DNA of 64,000 nucleotides from Kumtagia yinganensis (GTDB taxonomy: Bacteria > Pseudomonadota > Alphaproteobacteria > Rhizobiales > Rhizobiaceae): contig NZ_JBEBMH010000018.1 of NCBI RefSeq assembly GCF_040081985.1, forward strand, positions 56,555 through 120,554, read 5' to 3'. The notes under the pieces were generated by a model. It made no database searches and was not told the origin of the DNA. It saw nothing but the letters and a program-made list of their open reading frames with translations. Positions within the stretch are counted from its first letter, which is position 1. Each line of letters begins with the position of its first letter. The position numbers and the translations under genes are program-made. Shown here piece by piece: positions 19,952-28,453 of the stretch.

Positions 19952-20517
19952 GCACCCGCGTATTTCTGCAATTGCGCCTTGTGCATCAGCGAGCGGTCGC
20001 CGCCGCCGTCGAACATGAAATTCTGCTTTCCGCCCGGCACCGACGTCGTCGTCAGATGGTCCGGCCCGATCGGCGAGGCATGGCCGGACTCATGCAGCAT
20101 CGTCACTGAATCGCTGGTCGGCCCCACCATGCACCAGGGCAGCCAGGGACCGGCATCAACCGTCAGCCCGTTGGCCGGAAACTTGAAATTGCAGAAGATC
20201 ACCGGCAGCCGCTGCTTGCGCGGTTCCACCGCCTGGTCGTCGAATTTGGCAGCGCAGCGGTTGCGCAATTCGTTGTAGCCGTCCGGATGCAGAAGCCCGT
20301 CCTCCTTCACCGGAACTTTTACTGCGAACTGATCGGTCATTTCGCCGTTCGCGGGGATCAGGCTGAGCTTCATGCCGTGCTCGGCCAGCATCTTGCGCAT
20401 CGTCGTGATGCAATCCTTGTGAATGGCGCCGAAATAATTGTCGCCCCAGAACAGCGTAAGCCGCACCTCGAGCCCGCCCGGCACGATGTAGTCCGTTTCC
20501 CAGCCCGAGCTTCCCAT
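19936..20517 (-). CDS. Putative HExxH-motif protein, unknown function
   Basis: A 193-residue soluble protein without a signal peptide; I do not recognise its family. The notable motif is HESGH at residues 142-146 with H154 eight residues on (HESGHASPIGPDH), followed by NFMFDGG, DRSLMHKAQLQKYAGAYF. This has the layout of a zinc metalloprotease active site with a downstream Met-turn-like NFM, but it is an inference. The N-terminal part has several W, C and G residues. It converges on the Wzy gene and overlaps it by 16 bases. A chance HExxH remains possible. Confidence 0.6.
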   Translation of the reverse strand: MGSSGWETDYIVPGGLEVRLTLFWGDNYFGAIHKDCITTMRKMLAEHGMKLSLIPANGEMTDQFAVKVPVKEDGLLHPDGYNELRNRCAAKFDDQAVEPRKQRLPVIFCNFKFPANGLTVDAGPWLPWCMVGPTSDSVTMLHESGHASPIGPDHLTTTSVPGGKQNFMFDGGGDRSLMHKAQLQKYAGAYFIK

Positions 20518-20742
20518 GGTGTCCTCCCAAGCGCCGTCGGGCGACAGGACCCGCAGCGCGTGCCCGATGCTACAACGAAGCGGGCCTGGACGAAATGGCA
20601 GGAAATCCGGCTCGTCCGGGACGCAAAGGGTTCGCTGCGAGCGCCGTTGTCAGCATCCGTCAGGATTATTTTTCCGAAACCTTTCCCCACCCTTCGCAAC
20701 CTCGCCGATAATCCTCGCCGCCCGTGTCGGAAAGGAACGGCT

Positions 20743-21762
20743 GTGTTGGCGATGGACTGGAATGCGGCGATCGACAAGAACCGGGAAGCGCTGAAGCGCA
20801 TCCTCGCCATGCTCGTCGCCATGGCCGGGCTGAGCGGCGGTGTCAAGCTTGGCGCTGAGGCCGGAATGGCTGCCGGTGCCGGGCATGGCGCCGGGGAGCT
20901 TGGCGCCGGTGAGCCTGGCGCCGGTGAGCCTGGCGCTGGGGGACAGTTTTTTTTCTTTCCGCGGAAGGGCGCTGCCGCTTCAAGGCGGGCGCGGGCGGAA
21001 AAAAACAAACTGTCCCCGGCACTGACCCTCCCTCGCCGCCTCCACCGCGCCGTTCTCAGACTGCTGCGTCCGGCAGAGGCAGCGGCTCGACGCCTGATCA
21101 TCGTGGCGGCGCGGGGCCTTATAATAACCTTGCCGCCACTGCGTCCGCGAACACCGAAACCGAAAAACCCGGAACCGCTGCTGCGCGGCTTCGGCATCGC
21201 CGTCACCCTGTCGCGCGATGATCTCAGGCGTGCCGCAGCCGCCAGGCGCGCAGCGGAAATCCGTGCCGCCCGCCCGAAACGGCTCAGCCTGCCGCTGCTC
21301 GATCCGCTGCGAGACCCGTTCCGCGTCCAGCGCCGCTACCAGCCCGCGCACACCGTGCCGCGCATTCTGTTTCCCGGCGTCGCCGATCCATCTTCCTTCC
21401 CACGACCGCCATCGCCTCGCGATCCTATAAACGCGGCGCGTCTGGCGCTTCGCCTGCAAGCGCTGGCTGCCGCGCTGGACGACCTGCCGGGCCAGGCAAG
21501 ACGTTTTGCCCGCTGGAAGGCGCGGCGCGACGCGGCCCTCGCGCGAGACAGGGACGCAGGCAAAGCAGGTACACAAACCGCAAGCCGTGGCGCGGCCAGT
21601 TCGTACAGCAAAGGTCGCCGCGCGAATTGGATCCGCCTCAGTCCGCTGAAACCCGGCCGGCCTCCGGGCTGGAGCCGAAAGCCCACCCATGACGTCCACG
21701 AGGTCTTGGACGTGGTCCATGGGCTCGCCATGTGGGCGCTGGAGCCTGCCGACACGTCATGA
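20743..21762 (+). CDS. Arg/Ala/Pro-rich orphan protein containing an inserted palindromic repeat
   Basis: A 339-residue protein of a kind seen as hypothetical proteins in rhizobia. Residues from about 1-30 (MDWNAAIDKNREALKRILAM after the start) form an amphipathic then hydrophobic helix, suggesting membrane association. A GAGEL/GAGEP repeat follows, then a segment encoded by an 80-bp palindrome. A conserved-looking RLLRPAEAAARRLIIVAARG helix and a long basic Pro-rich tail complete it. GTG 20743 has AGGA six bases upstream; ATG 20752 is the alternative. Function unknown. Confidence 0.65.
   Translation: MLAMDWNAAIDKNREALKRILAMLVAMAGLSGGVKLGAEAGMAAGAGHGAGELGAGEPGAGEPGAGGQFFFFPRKGAAASRRARAEKNKLSPALTLPRRLHRAVLRLLRPAEAAARRLIIVAARGLIITLPPLRPRTPKPKNPEPLLRGFGIAVTLSRDDLRRAAAARRAAEIRAARPKRLSLPLLDPLRDPFRVQRRYQPAHTVPRILFPGVADPSSFPRPPSPRDPINAARLALRLQALAAALDDLPGQARRFARWKARRDAALARDRDAGKAGTQTASRGAASSYSKGRRANWIRLSPLKPGRPPGWSRKPTHDVHEVLDVVHGLAMWALEPADTS
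20887..20931 (+). repeat. Three tandem 15-bp units in coding sequence
   Basis: Unit GGCGCCGGTGAGCCT repeated three times (the first copy has two differences), read in frame as GAGEL-GAGEP-GAGEP. A fourth partial unit follows directly before the palindromic element. Confidence 0.9.
20938..21017. repeat. 80-bp palindromic element inside a gene
   Basis: The left arm (20938-20962, GGGGGACAGTTTT...CCGC) and right arm (20995-21017, GCGG...AAACTGTCCCC) are inverted copies of about 23 bases with a few differences, around a GC-rich centre. Such GGGGACAG...CTGTCCCC palindromes are usually intergenic repeats. Here the reading frame of the orphan gene stays open across it. Confidence 0.8.
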
Positions 21763-21881
21763 CCGGCGTCATTCCGGACAATGCAAACGCAGGCATCGAC
21801 GGCCGGCGCGGATTTTTCGCGGTCTGGCGACGATCCCTGCTGTCCGCGAGGACGGCCGCATGTTGGCCGGCCCCTGCCCCC

Positions 21882-23042
21882 CTAGATATACCTCTGCATG
21901 AAGCGCACGCCGGCCTTGTCGGCATATTTCCTCACCAGTTCGGCGCTCTGGAGGATTCTTCCATCCTTCGAGGAAGCCGACAGTTTGACCTTGTGCTCCT
22001 CCGCCGCCGCCCGCAGCCCGAACAGGCAGTTGGAATACTCCATCTGTGCGACCAGGCGGGGCCTGGAGATCGGGTGGGAGCCTTTGTGAAGGGTACTCGT
22101 GTCGACCAGGAAAACCGTTCCGGCCGGCCCGGTTATCTTGACTTCGCGCGACAGCAGGCCCGCCTTGTCGAGCTCCTTGTCGCTGTAACGGCGGGCTTCC
22201 CAGAAACCGCCTGGCCGCTTGCGATGGGTGGCCGGAATAAGAGTGTGCGGCCCGGACTCCATGTCGACATCCGTCAGATAGATGAAGAGTTTTACGAAGG
22301 AGAGCCGATCCATATCGTGGTGATAAAGTTGCGCGATCTTGGAATAATCGGCACGGCTGGCGAGTTTCACCGTCGAATTGAGAAAAGCCACCGGCACATC
22401 GAAGATCGGCGGAACACCGAGATAGGAATGGGCGATCGACGTGAAGATCGGATCGCTGGCGAGAAGATACATTTCCTCGAACGTCATCAGCCAGGCCGAT
22501 TTCGACTTGAGCTGCGGCGGCGCGCCCTCGTCGGCCCGCATGGCGGCTGCAAAACCGTCGCCGTACTGTTTTTCCAGACCGGCCGAGAGCTTCGCCTTCA
22601 GCCGTTCGATGACATCGGGCGGTGCCAGGAACGGCGCCTTCCAATAGGCATTCTTCTGGAGCGCGGCGACCGCGTCTTTGACAAGGCTGTCGGCATCCGG
22701 AACCTGGAAGATGGTCTGGGAGAGATCATAGCTGCGCGACGGCACATGCTTGCGGAGCAGGCCCCCGATCAAGGCATTGCTGCGGCCGCGCGTGACCGAA
22801 AAGCCGGTCCGCATTTGCACATACATGTCGTAAGTCGAGTTCCGGTTCTTGACGAAGGTTTGAAAATCTCCGGCGATATCGCGCAGAATCGACGTATTGG
22901 GGCGCTCCCGGTTCAAAAGCTGCCGAAGAATCCAGGTTGGCCGAACGGATTTCGCGGTTTCGGAAAATTCCTTCGCCACGGCGGCTTCCGCAAGAAAGGC
23001 ATTGTCCCGTTCCGCAATCAAGGCACGATCGTCTTGAGCCAT
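21882..23042 (-). CDS. Phytanoyl-CoA dioxygenase (PhyH)-like protein
   Basis: A 386-residue protein. The C-terminal half has the Fe(II)/2-oxoglutarate jelly-roll signature: H241-x-D243 in LYHHDMDRLSF, a distal H319 in LVDTSTLHKGSHP, and R327/R329 placed to bind 2-oxoglutarate. The strand FIYLTDVDMESGPHTLIPATH is typical of PhyH proteins. The first 130 residues are a helical extension without a clear family. It may hydroxylate an unknown small molecule or lipid. ATG 23042 follows AAAGG by about 8 bases; an open frame continues upstream but without a good start. It is a single gene next to tRNA-Pro. Confidence 0.8.
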   Translation of the reverse strand: MAQDDRALIAERDNAFLAEAAVAKEFSETAKSVRPTWILRQLLNRERPNTSILRDIAGDFQTFVKNRNSTYDMYVQMRTGFSVTRGRSNALIGGLLRKHVPSRSYDLSQTIFQVPDADSLVKDAVAALQKNAYWKAPFLAPPDVIERLKAKLSAGLEKQYGDGFAAAMRADEGAPPQLKSKSAWLMTFEEMYLLASDPIFTSIAHSYLGVPPIFDVPVAFLNSTVKLASRADYSKIAQLYHHDMDRLSFVKLFIYLTDVDMESGPHTLIPATHRKRPGGFWEARRYSDKELDKAGLLSREVKITGPAGTVFLVDTSTLHKGSHPISRPRLVAQMEYSNCLFGLRAAAEEHKVKLSASSKDGRILQSAELVRKYADKAGVRFMQRYI

Positions 23043-23205
23043 TCCGCAACCTTTGTCGATATTCCCGTCCTGGCATCCCCGAATGTTCCATCCGCATGAT
23101 GGATATCCGATGACACGACAGCCATTCCGCCGCTCTGTATTGCAATTCCAGCAATGTCGATAGGGAAAGAACAATACGCTGGAGAAAAGGCACCGTATCG
23201 TTGTT

Positions 23206-23282
<77 letters not shown>

Positions 23283-23517
23283 GACCGCGCAAAGCCCTAT
23301 AGTCTCACGGGTTCGGGCGCAAGCCCGAAAAGTGCCGACGATATGGAAAGGAAACATAACGGCACGGCAGAGGCATCGGTGGAAACAGGAGCACCCGGGG
23401 AGATACCCACGATTTTGTCCCCCAACCCCCACGTTCCGTGCAAGACTACGGCTCTGGTGCCACGGGAACCCGGCGCCCATCTTCGCCGTTCCGAGGCCAG
23501 CAAAGGAGAGAGCGCTT

Positions 23518-23766
23518 ATGACGCAGGTGATCTATCGCGTGGTGGAGCATGACGGGGGCTGGGCCTACAAGGTCGGCGATGTTTTCTCGGAGACGTTTCC
23601 CACGCACGCGGATGCGCTGGCCGCTGCTCGCATCGCCGCTTCCGAGCAGCAGCTCGGCGGCAAGACCGAAGGCATCGAGTTTCAGGATGCCGAGGGTAAA
23701 TGGCATGAGGAAGTCGCCAGCGGCGGAGACCGGCCCAGCACCGATGTAGAGGACGAAGGCAGATAG
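23518..23766 (+). CDS. DUF2188-like small protein
   Basis: An 82-residue protein starting at ATG 23518 with AAAGGAGAG upstream. It has IYRVVEHDGGWAYKVGDVFSETFPTHADALAAA, a pattern of the DUF2188 type (short strands followed by a helix), and ends in an acidic tail. Function unknown. It stands alone between tRNA-Pro and the merR gene. Confidence 0.7.
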   Translation: MTQVIYRVVEHDGGWAYKVGDVFSETFPTHADALAAARIAASEQQLGGKTEGIEFQDAEGKWHEEVASGGDRPSTDVEDEGR

Positions 23767-23821
23767 CCGGCGGTTTCGTCAGCCTGGCTCTCGGATGGAC
23801 GGCCGCCAATGTGTAGCGACG

Positions 23822-24370
23822 TTACCGCACCTGATCGAGCAGGCGCTTGCATTCAAGCAGGTCGAACAGAGCTTCCTGAAGAAGCGCGCGGTTGTCGCGC
23901 GACAATTTTCCGGAATCGGAGGACACCGGCCCCTCCTCTTCCGCCTTGCCCAGGCCGAAGAAACGCCGGCTGGGTTTCGCCTTCGGCTCTCCAACCAGGA
24001 GTTCGTCTTCGCCGCGCGGCTGAGCGGCTGGCGTGAGCGGGATCAATGCCGCCTGCTTGCGCTGGGCAATCGCCTCGATCGCCGCCATGTCGCCATTGCC
24101 GACCGAAACGAGGAACTGGTTGCCGTTCTCGCGCAGCAGCTTCTGGACGCCCTTGATGGTGTAGCCCTGATCGTAGAGCATATGCCTTATGCCCTTGATC
24201 AGGTCGACGTCCTGCGGCCGATAGTAACGCCGACCGCCGCCGCGCTTCATCGGTTTGATCTGGTTGAAACGTGTCTCCCAGAACCGCAGCACATGCTGCG
24301 GGAGGTCGAGATCCTCGGCCACCTCGGAGATCGTGCGGAATGCGTCGGCGCTCTTTTCCATGGTCACCAT
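23822..24370 (-). CDS. MerR-family transcriptional regulator
   Basis: A 182-residue protein. The winged helix-turn-helix is at about residues 10-80, with FRTISEVAEDLDLPQHVLRFWETRF and RRYYRPQDVDLIKGIRHMLYDQGYTIKGVQKLL. The rest is a linker with no cysteine metal-binding pattern, then a helical C terminus. This gene sits downstream of ihfA in many alphaproteobacteria. Its target is unknown. ATG 24370 or ATG 24361 could be the start. Confidence 0.9.
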   Translation of the reverse strand: MVTMEKSADAFRTISEVAEDLDLPQHVLRFWETRFNQIKPMKRGGGRRYYRPQDVDLIKGIRHMLYDQGYTIKGVQKLLRENGNQFLVSVGNGDMAAIEAIAQRKQAALIPLTPAAQPRGEDELLVGEPKAKPSRRFFGLGKAEEEGPVSSDSGKLSRDNRALLQEALFDLLECKRLLDQVR

Positions 24371-24520
24371 CCGGTCTGCCGCGGGAACGGCCTTCCGGAG
24401 CGCATCGGCGGCGTCCGGCTGGCCGAACCGATTCGCGATTCATTTCAGTCCTTTGTGGACGGGATTTCAAGACCCGCAGGAATCGCGCAGCCAGCCTTCA
24501 ACCGGCATTGGGCCGACGGA

Positions 24521-24841
24521 CTACTTTCCGGCCTTGGACTTCAACTGATGGGACCGCAGGATGCGGTTCTTCAAGACGTTCGACGCCTTGAAGGTCATGA
24601 CGCGCCGGGGAAGGATCGGAACCTCCTCGCCGGTCTTGGGATTGCGGCCGATGCGCTCGTTCTTGCCCCGCACATGGAACGTCGCGAACGACGATAGCTT
24701 CACCGTCTCGCCGCGCACGATCGCCTCGCAAATCTCGTCCAGCACGGTCTCCACCAGCTCGGCGGACTCCGTGCGGGACAGCCCTACCTTCCGGTAGACG
24801 GCCTCAGACAGATCGGCGCGCGTAAGTGTCTTTCCCGCCAT
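24521..24841 (-). CDS. ihfA: Integration host factor subunit alpha
   Basis: A 106-residue HU/IHF protein. It begins MAGKTLTRADLSEAVYRKVGLSRTES, has SSFATFHVRGKNERIGRNPKTGE (the DNA-wrapping arm containing G-R-N-P-K) near residues 50-75, and ends in a basic tail. The longer tail and sequence match IhfA rather than HU. It bends DNA as a heterodimer with IhfB and supports recombination and transcription. Start ATG 24841. A pair of palindromes lies 76-123 bases upstream. Confidence 0.93.
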   Translation of the reverse strand: MAGKTLTRADLSEAVYRKVGLSRTESAELVETVLDEICEAIVRGETVKLSSFATFHVRGKNERIGRNPKTGEEVPILPRRVMTFKASNVLKNRILRSHQLKSKAGK

Positions 24842-24916
24842 GACTTTCCGGCCTCCTCCATCCGCCATCTTCGGAGCCGGTGGACGTTAGGAAATTGCCT
24901 AGATGAGGTCAAGAAC

Positions 24917-24964
24917 CGAACCGGCCGGTTCGCGCAAATGAATCAAACCGGTTTAATCATTTGC
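24917..24964 (-). promoter_or_regulatory. Two adjacent palindromes upstream of ihfA
   Basis: The first is a perfect 16-bp palindrome, CGAACCGGCCGGTTCG (24917-24932). The second (24934-24964) has the perfect core AAACCGGTTT with outer arms GCAAATGA and TCATTTGC. Both share an AACCGG half-site. On the minus strand they precede TTGACC, a possible -35 element of ihfA. They could be operator sites, or the second could be a fabH 3' hairpin; it lacks a T-run. Confidence 0.5.
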
Positions 24965-25057
24965 GGGCCTTTCGGTACTGAATCCGGATTCAAGCGCCGA
25001 CGCGATCCGCGCGGTCGCACCCGCCGGCCCCGCGTCGCCACTCGACCGAATGGAAAG

Positions 25058-26029
25058 CTACCAGCGGACCAGCACGGCGCCCCAGGTGAAGCCGCCGCCC
25101 ATCGCCTCCAGCATCACCAGATCGCCCTTGCGGATACGGCCGTCCTTGACGGCGACGTCGAGCGCGAGCGGCACGGAGGCGGCTGAGGTGTTGCCGTGCA
25201 GGTCGACCGTGGTGACGACCTTCTCCTCGGCGATGCCGAGCTTCTTCGCCGACGCGTCGATGATGCGCTTGTTGGCCTGGTGCGGCACGAACCAGGTCAG
25301 GTCGTCCGCGGTGATGCCGGCCTGCGCGAACGTCGCCTCGATCACGTCGGTAATCATGCCGGCGGCATGCTTGAAGACCTCCCTGCCCTCCATACGCAGA
25401 TGGCCCACCGTTCCCGTCGTCGACGGGCCGCCATCGACGTAGAGCTTGTCCTTGTGGGTGCCGTCGGAGCGCAGGCTTGCCGCCAGCACGCCGCGGTCGG
25501 CGACGCTGCCCTCGCCTTCATGGGCTTCCAGCACCAGCGCGCCGGCGCCGTCGCCGAACAGCACGCAGGTCGAGCGGTCGTTCCAGTCGAGGATGCGGGA
25601 AAAGGTTTCGGCGCCGATCACCAGAGCGCGCTTCGCCAGTCCGTTGCGGATATGGCCGTCGGCGGTGGCGACCGCGTAGACGAAGCCGCTGCACACAGCC
25701 TGCAGATCGAAGGCGAAGCCATGGCGCATGCCGAGGCGATGCTGGACCTCCACCGCCGTCGCCGGAAAGGTATTGTTCGGGGTCGACGTGGCGAGCACGA
25801 TCAGGTCGATGTCGTCCGGCGTCAAGCCGCCGTCGGCAAGGGCGGCGCGCGCCGCCGCCTCGCCCAGCGAGGCCGTCGTCTCGTCGGCGGCGGCGATATG
25901 ACGCTGTCGAATACCCGTGCGCTGCACGATCCATTCATCGGACGTGTCGAGCGTCGCAGCGAATTCGCTGTTCTTCATGATACGGCGCGGGAGTGCGGAA
26001 CCGACCCCGCGCACGACGGATCTGATCAT
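25058..26029 (-). CDS. fabH: Beta-ketoacyl-ACP synthase III
   Basis: A 323-residue KAS III. The catalytic triad is visible: C113 in QAVCSGFVYA, the histidine of WFVPHQANKR near residue 250, and the asparagine of HGNTSAAS near residue 280. The TSDEWIVQRTGIRQRH start motif is also present. It condenses acetyl-CoA with malonyl-ACP to begin type II fatty acid synthesis. ATG 26029 lies 11 bases after the plsX stop, so the two are one operon. Confidence 0.96.
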   Translation of the reverse strand: MIRSVVRGVGSALPRRIMKNSEFAATLDTSDEWIVQRTGIRQRHIAAADETTASLGEAAARAALADGGLTPDDIDLIVLATSTPNNTFPATAVEVQHRLGMRHGFAFDLQAVCSGFVYAVATADGHIRNGLAKRALVIGAETFSRILDWNDRSTCVLFGDGAGALVLEAHEGEGSVADRGVLAASLRSDGTHKDKLYVDGGPSTTGTVGHLRMEGREVFKHAAGMITDVIEATFAQAGITADDLTWFVPHQANKRIIDASAKKLGIAEEKVVTTVDLHGNTSAASVPLALDVAVKDGRIRKGDLVMLEAMGGGFTWGAVLVRW

Positions 26030-26040
26030 ATGGTGTCCTG

Positions 26041-27108
26041 TTACCTGGTCTCTTCCGGTGCAGGCACCGGCGCACGGGGCGCCGACTGCGGATGCCGCGC
26101 ATGGAAGAGATCGAGATCCGCCTCGATCCGGTCGAGCAGCCGATTGCGGATCATGTCGTATGCCAGTTCGATCGCCGAAGCAAAACCCTCGTCGTCTGCG
26201 CCGCCGTGGCTCTTCACGACGATGCCGTTGAGACCGAGGAACACGCCGCCATTGGCCTTGCGCACGTCCATCTTTTCGCGCAGCCGGTCGAACGCGCCCT
26301 TGGCGAAGAAATAGCCGATCTTCGCCATCAGCGTCCGGCTCATGGCCGCGCGCAGATAACCTGAGATCTGCCGGGCGGTTCCTTCCGCTGTCTTCAGCGC
26401 GATGTTGCCTGAGAAGCCCTCGGTGACCACGACATCGACAGTGCCCTTGCCGATGTCGTCGCCCTCGACGAAACCGTGATACTGCATCGACGCGAGGTTG
26501 GCATCGCGCAGCAGCCGGCCTGCCTCCTTGACCTCTTCCTGGCCCTTGATCTCCTCGACGCCGACATTGAGCAGCCCGACGCTCGGACGCTCGATGCCGA
26601 ATACGGCGCGCGCCATCGCCGCGCCGAGAATGCCGAAATCGATCAGCTGGTGCGAATCGGCGCCGATGGTCGCACCGACATCGAGCACGACGCTCTCGCC
26701 GCGCAAGGTCGGCCAGATCGCAGCGATGGCCGGCCGCTCGATGGTCGCCATGGTGCGCAGGCAGAATTTCGACATGGCCATCAGAGCGCCGGTGTTGCCG
26801 GCCGAAACGCAGGCATCCGAATCGCCGCTCTTCACCGCCTCGATCGCCCGCCACATGGATGACTTCCAGCGGCCGTGGCGCAGTGCCTGGCTGGGCTTGT
26901 CGTCCATGCGAACGGCGACATCGCAATGAATAAACTGGGTGACGGCGGCGAGCGCCGGAAAATTATCGAGTTCGGGACGCACCACGTCCGTGCGGCCATA
27001 GACCAGGAAATTCACGTCGGGCCGCCGCTTGGCGACCTTCGCGAGGGCCGGAATGACCACCGATGGCCCGTGGTCGCCGCCCATGGCATCGATGGAAATC
27101 CTGATCAC
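26041..27108 (-). CDS. plsX: Phosphate acyltransferase PlsX
   Basis: A 355-residue enzyme making acyl phosphate from acyl-ACP for phospholipid synthesis. Motifs: IRISIDAMGGDHGPSVVIP at the N terminus, SAGNTGALMAMS near residue 100, and VVTEGFSGNIALKTAEGTA. The start codon is GTG 27108, right before the conserved IRISIDAMGGD. It lies directly upstream of fabH, the usual bacterial arrangement. Confidence 0.96.
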   Translation of the reverse strand: MIRISIDAMGGDHGPSVVIPALAKVAKRRPDVNFLVYGRTDVVRPELDNFPALAAVTQFIHCDVAVRMDDKPSQALRHGRWKSSMWRAIEAVKSGDSDACVSAGNTGALMAMSKFCLRTMATIERPAIAAIWPTLRGESVVLDVGATIGADSHQLIDFGILGAAMARAVFGIERPSVGLLNVGVEEIKGQEEVKEAGRLLRDANLASMQYHGFVEGDDIGKGTVDVVVTEGFSGNIALKTAEGTARQISGYLRAAMSRTLMAKIGYFFAKGAFDRLREKMDVRKANGGVFLGLNGIVVKSHGGADDEGFASAIELAYDMIRNRLLDRIEADLDLFHARHPQSAPRAPVPAPEETR

Positions 27109-27226
27109 GCGGCGTTCATCTCGCTTTCGTGGCACATCGCCCGGCAATTCATCGGGCCGGATGCCGTGGGAAAATAGCGGTTTTGCGCCGTCATACAACG
27201 GAATTCGGGAACGGCAATCCGCGAAT

Positions 27227-27784
27227 TCAGGAATCAGGAAAGAGTTTCCTGAGCTTTTTCTGCAACTCGCCCTCCTCCAGCCCGCGCTCGGCATCGGGTT
27301 CCGGCAATGCGGCGGGGAGGCCTTGTTTGCGCGGATAGGGGTCGATGCCGAGGCCGAAAAACTCCTCGGCAAGCGCGCCGACATCGATGCGGTCACCGGA
27401 AAAGGTCTCGGGACTGTCCGGGCCATCCACGTCGATGAGGATTTCACCGCCGAGGCCGAACGATTCGCGGCCGAGCTTCGAATCCTCGGGCAGGAACACG
27501 GCCGACACCTCCTCATCGACCTTGCCGTCAACCGGGTCGAGCGTCACCACACAGGACTGGACGATATCGGCCTCCACACGGCCCCTGACCTGGACGCCGT
27601 TGCGCTTCCACGATGTGACGACAAGATCGGCGCGAAGCCGTTCCACCGAAACCAGTCCGTGGATTTTTGCGAGCGCCTCGCGCTGCGCCGCTGTCGCCTC
27701 GATCACCACCGGCATGCCTCTCTTGGGCAGGCGCGCGACATTGACCTCGAAGCTGATCGGGCTCTTTTCGACCGGATGTTTCAT
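27227..27784 (-). CDS. DUF177 (YceD-like) protein
   Basis: A 185-residue protein of the DUF177/YceD family, with the central CVVTLDPVDGKVDEEVSAVF and a long acidic stretch (DIDVGALAEEFFGLGIDPYPRK). In other bacteria YceD precedes rpmF and plsX and is linked to 23S rRNA processing; here rpmF is absent but plsX follows 118 bases downstream. ATG 27784 lies 4 bases after the preceding stop, so translation is coupled with the chaperone gene. Confidence 0.85.
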   Translation of the reverse strand: MKHPVEKSPISFEVNVARLPKRGMPVVIEATAAQREALAKIHGLVSVERLRADLVVTSWKRNGVQVRGRVEADIVQSCVVTLDPVDGKVDEEVSAVFLPEDSKLGRESFGLGGEILIDVDGPDSPETFSGDRIDVGALAEEFFGLGIDPYPRKQGLPAALPEPDAERGLEEGELQKKLRKLFPDS

Positions 27785-27788
27785 GGGA

Positions 27789-28340
27789 TCAACGGATAGC
27801 GGTGGCCAGAGGGCTGGGGAATTCAAGCGTTCCGGCGCATATGGACCGCACGTCCTGGCTGGCAAGCAGATCGTGCACGGCAAACGCGTAGTCGGCCAGA
27901 TCGGCCGCATGGGTCCATCCGACTGCATCCGGCCGTATGTTGCGAGCCAGCGCCGCGGCCAGTTCTCCACGGTTGCCGGCATCGAGCGCCGCCTCGTAGG
28001 AAGCGGTCCGGCCGTAGAACATGCGGGCGAGTTTTTTCATCCGCTTCGGCACGCCCATATCGCCGATGCCGAGTTCGCGCAGCGAATGCTCCACCTCGGT
28101 GAAGAAGTCATCGATCAGTTCCTGCGCGATCTCGCGCGCCACGCCGGTCTCGCCGCGCAAGCGGTGCTGGAACAGGAACATATGCAGGGCGATCATCTCG
28201 AATCGGCCGAGCGGTGTATCGGGCACATCCCATTCGGAAAAAAATGTCTCGCGCCGCGCCGCCGCCACGATTTTCTCATAGAGCGCGCTGACGATCTGGC
28301 GGTTGCGGGCGCGTTCGCCACCGAACAGCCGTTGGAACAT
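27789..28340 (-). CDS. Ubiquinol-cytochrome c chaperone (Cbp3-like)
   Basis: A 183-residue protein matching the ubiquinol-cytochrome c chaperone family: WDVPDTPLGRFEMIALHMFLFQHRL, a helical VAREIAQELIDDFFTEVEHSLRE, and GDMGVPKRMKKLARMFYGR. Mitochondrial Cbp3 assists cytochrome b synthesis and assembly into complex III; a like role in the bacterial bc1 complex is inferred. Start ATG 28340. It heads the operon leading to plsX and is divergent from bamE. Confidence 0.88.
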   Translation of the reverse strand: MFQRLFGGERARNRQIVSALYEKIVAAARRETFFSEWDVPDTPLGRFEMIALHMFLFQHRLRGETGVAREIAQELIDDFFTEVEHSLRELGIGDMGVPKRMKKLARMFYGRTASYEAALDAGNRGELAAALARNIRPDAVGWTHAADLADYAFAVHDLLASQDVRSICAGTLEFPSPLATAIR

Positions 28341-28453
28341 GTTCACTACTCCCCGGCACGCGCTTTGGCGGCTGGTATTGTTTGCATCGTCGCCCAAGCT
28401 GGTTTACCGCATCTGCGGGGCCGCGCAAGGCGCAGCCGGGAGGTGCGGCCAGG

